NCBI RefSeq assembly: GCF_020510425.1
Contig: NZ_JAHBAH010000002.1
Coordinates: forward strand, 62,001 to 126,000
DNA from: Quatrionicoccus australiensis
Lineage (GTDB): Bacteria > Pseudomonadota > Gammaproteobacteria > Burkholderiales > Rhodocyclaceae
Length of the DNA stretch: 64,000 bases
Reading direction: 5' to 3'
The translations under genes and the position numbers were made by a program. The notes beneath the pieces were generated by a model that had not been told where the DNA came from, made no database searches, and saw nothing but the letters and a program-made list of their open reading frames with translations. Of this stretch, positions 62,009 through 64,000 are shown in pieces (position 1 is the stretch's first letter; every line of letters begins with the position of its first letter).

Positions 62009-63379
62009 TCAACTCAGCGCAAAAACGGTTTCCGTCCCGTCGTCCCAGCCGTCCCACAGATAGTCATCGGCCTTGCCATCGGCGATCAGGCGCAGGGCGT
62101 AATTGACCTGTTCCTTGTAGAAATCGCAGAAGGCGCCGATCTTGTCCATGCCGCCGTTCATCTCGAAGGCTTCGGCCGGACAGGGCGAGCCGCAGAAATG
62201 GCGGATCGCACAGTCGCCGCAGGGGCTGAACTGGTCGACATCGCGCGTCGTCACCGTCTGGAAGGCCGGCGAGGTCAGAGCCGCTTCGACGTCATCGACC
62301 AGCAGGTTGCCGCCCCGGAAATCGGGCAGGCCGATAAACTCGCTGCACGGGTAGAGGCTGCCGTCGGCGGCTAGTGCGAAGAAGGCACGACCGCCGCCAC
62401 AGGGCGAGATGTCGCACATCAGGCGGCGCGCCGTCGGGGCCAGGATTCCGATCAGGATATTGGCGAAATTGGCCACCATCAGCTTGCGGCCGGTCTCCCG
62501 GTACAACTCGTGGGTCCGATCCATGGCGGCGAAGAAGGCCTTGGCCATGTCGCCGTCGGCCGGCTTGACGCCGCGCGCCCCGGGCTGGGTGCAGCGCACG
62601 GTGTTGAGCATGCAAGTCGGCACTTCATGGGCGTGGAAGAGTTCGATCATGCGCGTCAGGTGAGGCAGGTTCTCGGTCGTGCAGGTCGTGATGACGCTCC
62701 ACGAGCCGTAGCCGCGCAGCTTCTCCATCGTGCGCAGCACCTTGTCGTGCACGCTCTTTCCGCCCCAGGTCCGGCGCGTTGCATCGGTGATCTCAGCCAT
62801 CGGGCCGTCGAGCGAGAGGCCGATACTGACGTTGCGCAAGGTCAGGAAATCGAGCGCCGCGTCGTCGAGCAGCGTGCCGTTGGTCTGTAGGCCGAAAATG
62901 AAGTCATCGCCGAAGGCATCAATCGCCGCGAAGACGGCGGCCTGGTTCATCAGTGGCTCGGCGCCGTGGAAAATTGCGCGCGGCTTGCGGCCGTCCGGCA
63001 TGACCGAGCGAAAGTAGTCACGCAGCTTGCCCAGCGAGGCGAGCAGTGTGTCGACCGGCATATGGCTGCCACCGCTGCGTTGGGTACCGGGCAGGTAGCA
63101 GTAGGTGCAGTTGAGATTGCAGCGCTCGGTCGGATTGAGATAGACGCCGGAGGGCTTCAGTTCAAAGCGCAAGGCATGCAATTCCTGCCGGAAACCCTCG
63201 GCTTTTTCGCGATAGGCCGCAAGTGCCGCCGGATCGAGTCCATCGTCGACCTTGTTCTTGTCGACTAAAGCCCAGAAGGCGGTGTCCGGATCGGTCAAGG
63301 CGGCGTAGATATCGTGGCCAATGTCCACCGGCAGGAAGCGCGGGTCGCCCAGCGCTCCCATAGGAAGAGCAGCGGTCAT
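62009..63379 (-). CDS. cbpB: Peptide-modifying radical SAM/SPASM enzyme, CbpB-like
   Basis: A 456-residue radical SAM enzyme. It has an N-terminal domain of about 100 residues, the motif CNLNCTYCYLPG, core segments FHGAEPLMNQAAVF and LQTNGTLLDDAALDF, and a SPASM end (GSLYPCSEFIGLPDF, CGDCAIRHFCGSPCPAEA). The start ATG 63379 overlaps the peptide gene stop (ATGA). Paired with a small peptide and a cobalamin riboswitch, it matches my memory of the CbpA/CbpB systems. The substrate is almost certainly the upstream peptide; the chemistry is unknown. Confidence 0.8.
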   Translation of the reverse strand: MTAALPMGALGDPRFLPVDIGHDIYAALTDPDTAFWALVDKNKVDDGLDPAALAAYREKAEGFRQELHALRFELKPSGVYLNPTERCNLNCTYCYLPGTQRSGGSHMPVDTLLASLGKLRDYFRSVMPDGRKPRAIFHGAEPLMNQAAVFAAIDAFGDDFIFGLQTNGTLLDDAALDFLTLRNVSIGLSLDGPMAEITDATRRTWGGKSVHDKVLRTMEKLRGYGSWSVITTCTTENLPHLTRMIELFHAHEVPTCMLNTVRCTQPGARGVKPADGDMAKAFFAAMDRTHELYRETGRKLMVANFANILIGILAPTARRLMCDISPCGGGRAFFALAADGSLYPCSEFIGLPDFRGGNLLVDDVEAALTSPAFQTVTTRDVDQFSPCGDCAIRHFCGSPCPAEAFEMNGGMDKIGAFCDFYKEQVNYALRLIADGKADDYLWDGWDDGTETVFALS

Positions 63380-63525
63380 TTGGCCGCCTTCCTGTCCATC
63401 AGTACATAGTGCGACAGGCCCATGCCTTCCGGGTTGCAGCTCTTGCGCACGGCGATGGTCGGGACGGCCGGCGTAGCCTGGGTCGTTTGCGGGGTTTTGA
63501 CGGTTGAAGTCACGGTTTGGGTCAT
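63376..63525 (-). CDS. cbpA: Modified-peptide precursor, CbpA-like
   Basis: A 49-residue peptide from ATG 63525 with GAGGAG upstream. The first half is Thr/Val/Pro/Gln-rich (TSTVKTPQTTQATPAVP). The C-terminal part (RKSCNPEGMGLSHYVLMDRK) has one Cys and the conserved-looking GMGLSHYVLMD. It is fused by ATGA overlap to the radical SAM gene and lies right behind a riboswitch-terminator unit. The name rests on memory of the family, supported by the gene order. Confidence 0.75.
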   Translation of the reverse strand: MTQTVTSTVKTPQTTQATPAVPTIAVRKSCNPEGMGLSHYVLMDRKAAK

Positions 63526-63542
63526 GTTCCACTCCTCGGGAA

Positions 63543-63602
63543 TAAAAACAAAAAGGGCTCCGGCTGACCGCACGCTTTGCGCATGCGGTCAGCCGGAGCC
63601 CT
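63543..63602 (-). terminator. Riboswitch-linked terminator
   Basis: A long perfect stem (GGGCTCCGGCTGACCGCA with its complement, 63555-63601) followed on the minus strand by TTTTTGTTTTT. It lies between the cobalamin riboswitch and cbpA, so ligand binding can switch transcription off. Confidence 0.88.
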
Positions 63603-63614
63603 TGCCTTGGCTCC

Positions 63615-63815
63615 TGATTGGTATCGATTCGTCTTCTGGCTTCCGGATCATCCGAAGCGCTGCGCCTTCCCTGCAAGGTATATCTCGCAAGTGGCTGGTC
63701 TGCTAACCATGCAGCCTTCGTCCCCGGTTACAGCGGCGGGCCCGCCACGGATTCGCACCGTGTTCCGTATCTCGATACCGATAGGAGCGCGGATTGTCTC
63801 AAAATGCCGCGGAAA
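63615..63815 (-). ncRNA. Cobalamin riboswitch
   Basis: On the minus strand the conserved core is clear: GGTGCGAATCCGTGGCGGGC, then CCGCTGTAACCGGGGACGAA, the junction GCCACT, GGAAGGCG, and the B12 box region GGAAGCCAGAAGAC. The aptamer is followed by a strong terminator and then cbpA. High cobalamin should therefore lower expression of the peptide and its enzyme. The 185 bases beyond it to the window end show no gene. Confidence 0.92.
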
Positions 63816-64000
63816 TGGTCAAGTCTCTTAACCTCTCTTCATGACGACAGATGCATCCAATTCAGATATGGTGCCATCGAATTGCCGGTAATCAAGATGC
63901 CTTACTGGTCGTTGCCTAGCCCCCTCGGTCCCAATGATTGTTAAGGCCCACGATGAGCCGGCGACCAGTCGTCACGAATGACTCCCGCAATTTGTTACCT

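Overview
The window reads as betaproteobacterial DNA, most likely from the order Rhodocyclales (Dechloromonas/Azonexus-like). This is inferred from gene content and GC-rich codon use and was not tested by a search. It is a mosaic: a mobile, defence-rich part (about 1-37 kb) joined to a more chromosome-like part (about 37.5-64 kb). No rRNA, tRNA or CRISPR array was recognised.

0-5.6 kb: the start of a secreted protein cut by the window edge, a CzcE-like periplasmic metal protein, then a minus-strand operon of a tandem-HTH protein, a GmtX-like protein, a VPA1267-like protein and a RecD2-like helicase. This looks like the tail of a gamma-mobile-trio (GMT) type island. It breaks off at a truncated gene that abuts a umuC fragment. 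5.7-24 kb: a defence-type island holding three DNA methyltransferase-like genes in a row (the last possibly fused to a nuclease), an integron-style cassette bounded by attC sites and carrying a SEC-C protein, a 2015-residue STAND NTPase with a Cap4-like nuclease domain (Avs-like), and a Fic plus PD-(D/E)XK pair. A repeat of about 120 bp follows both the methyltransferase set and the Fic pair.

24.5-37 kb: a plasmid backbone with an iteron origin, a Rep_3-type initiator, parA, parB, a decayed second parB, a tyrosine recombinase, IS relics, two toxin-antitoxin pairs and a 154-bp tandem repeat. The parB gene carries four identical palindromes inside its coding sequence, and the decayed copy keeps all four. 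37.5-43.6 kb: housekeeping-type genes (an SMR exporter, a phasin-like protein, an Rnk-like protein, two LysR regulators, a Crp/Fnr regulator, a DUF465 protein and glutamate dehydrogenase).

43.7-57 kb: the most interesting locus. One minus-strand operon runs from an unannotated 41-residue Cys-rich peptide through three radical SAM/SPASM enzymes, an ABC exporter and a TonB-dependent receptor to a secreted beta-propeller protein ending in a heme-c motif. Beside it lies a FecA-type receptor with a divergent ECF sigma factor and FecR-like regulator. I interpret this as a peptide-modification (RiPP or modified-subunit) system with its own export, uptake and signalling parts. 57.4-64 kb: a large HD/HSP90-like ATPase, IS1182 and TonB-receptor relics, and a second radical SAM peptide locus (cbpA/cbpB-like) under a cobalamin riboswitch with its own terminator.
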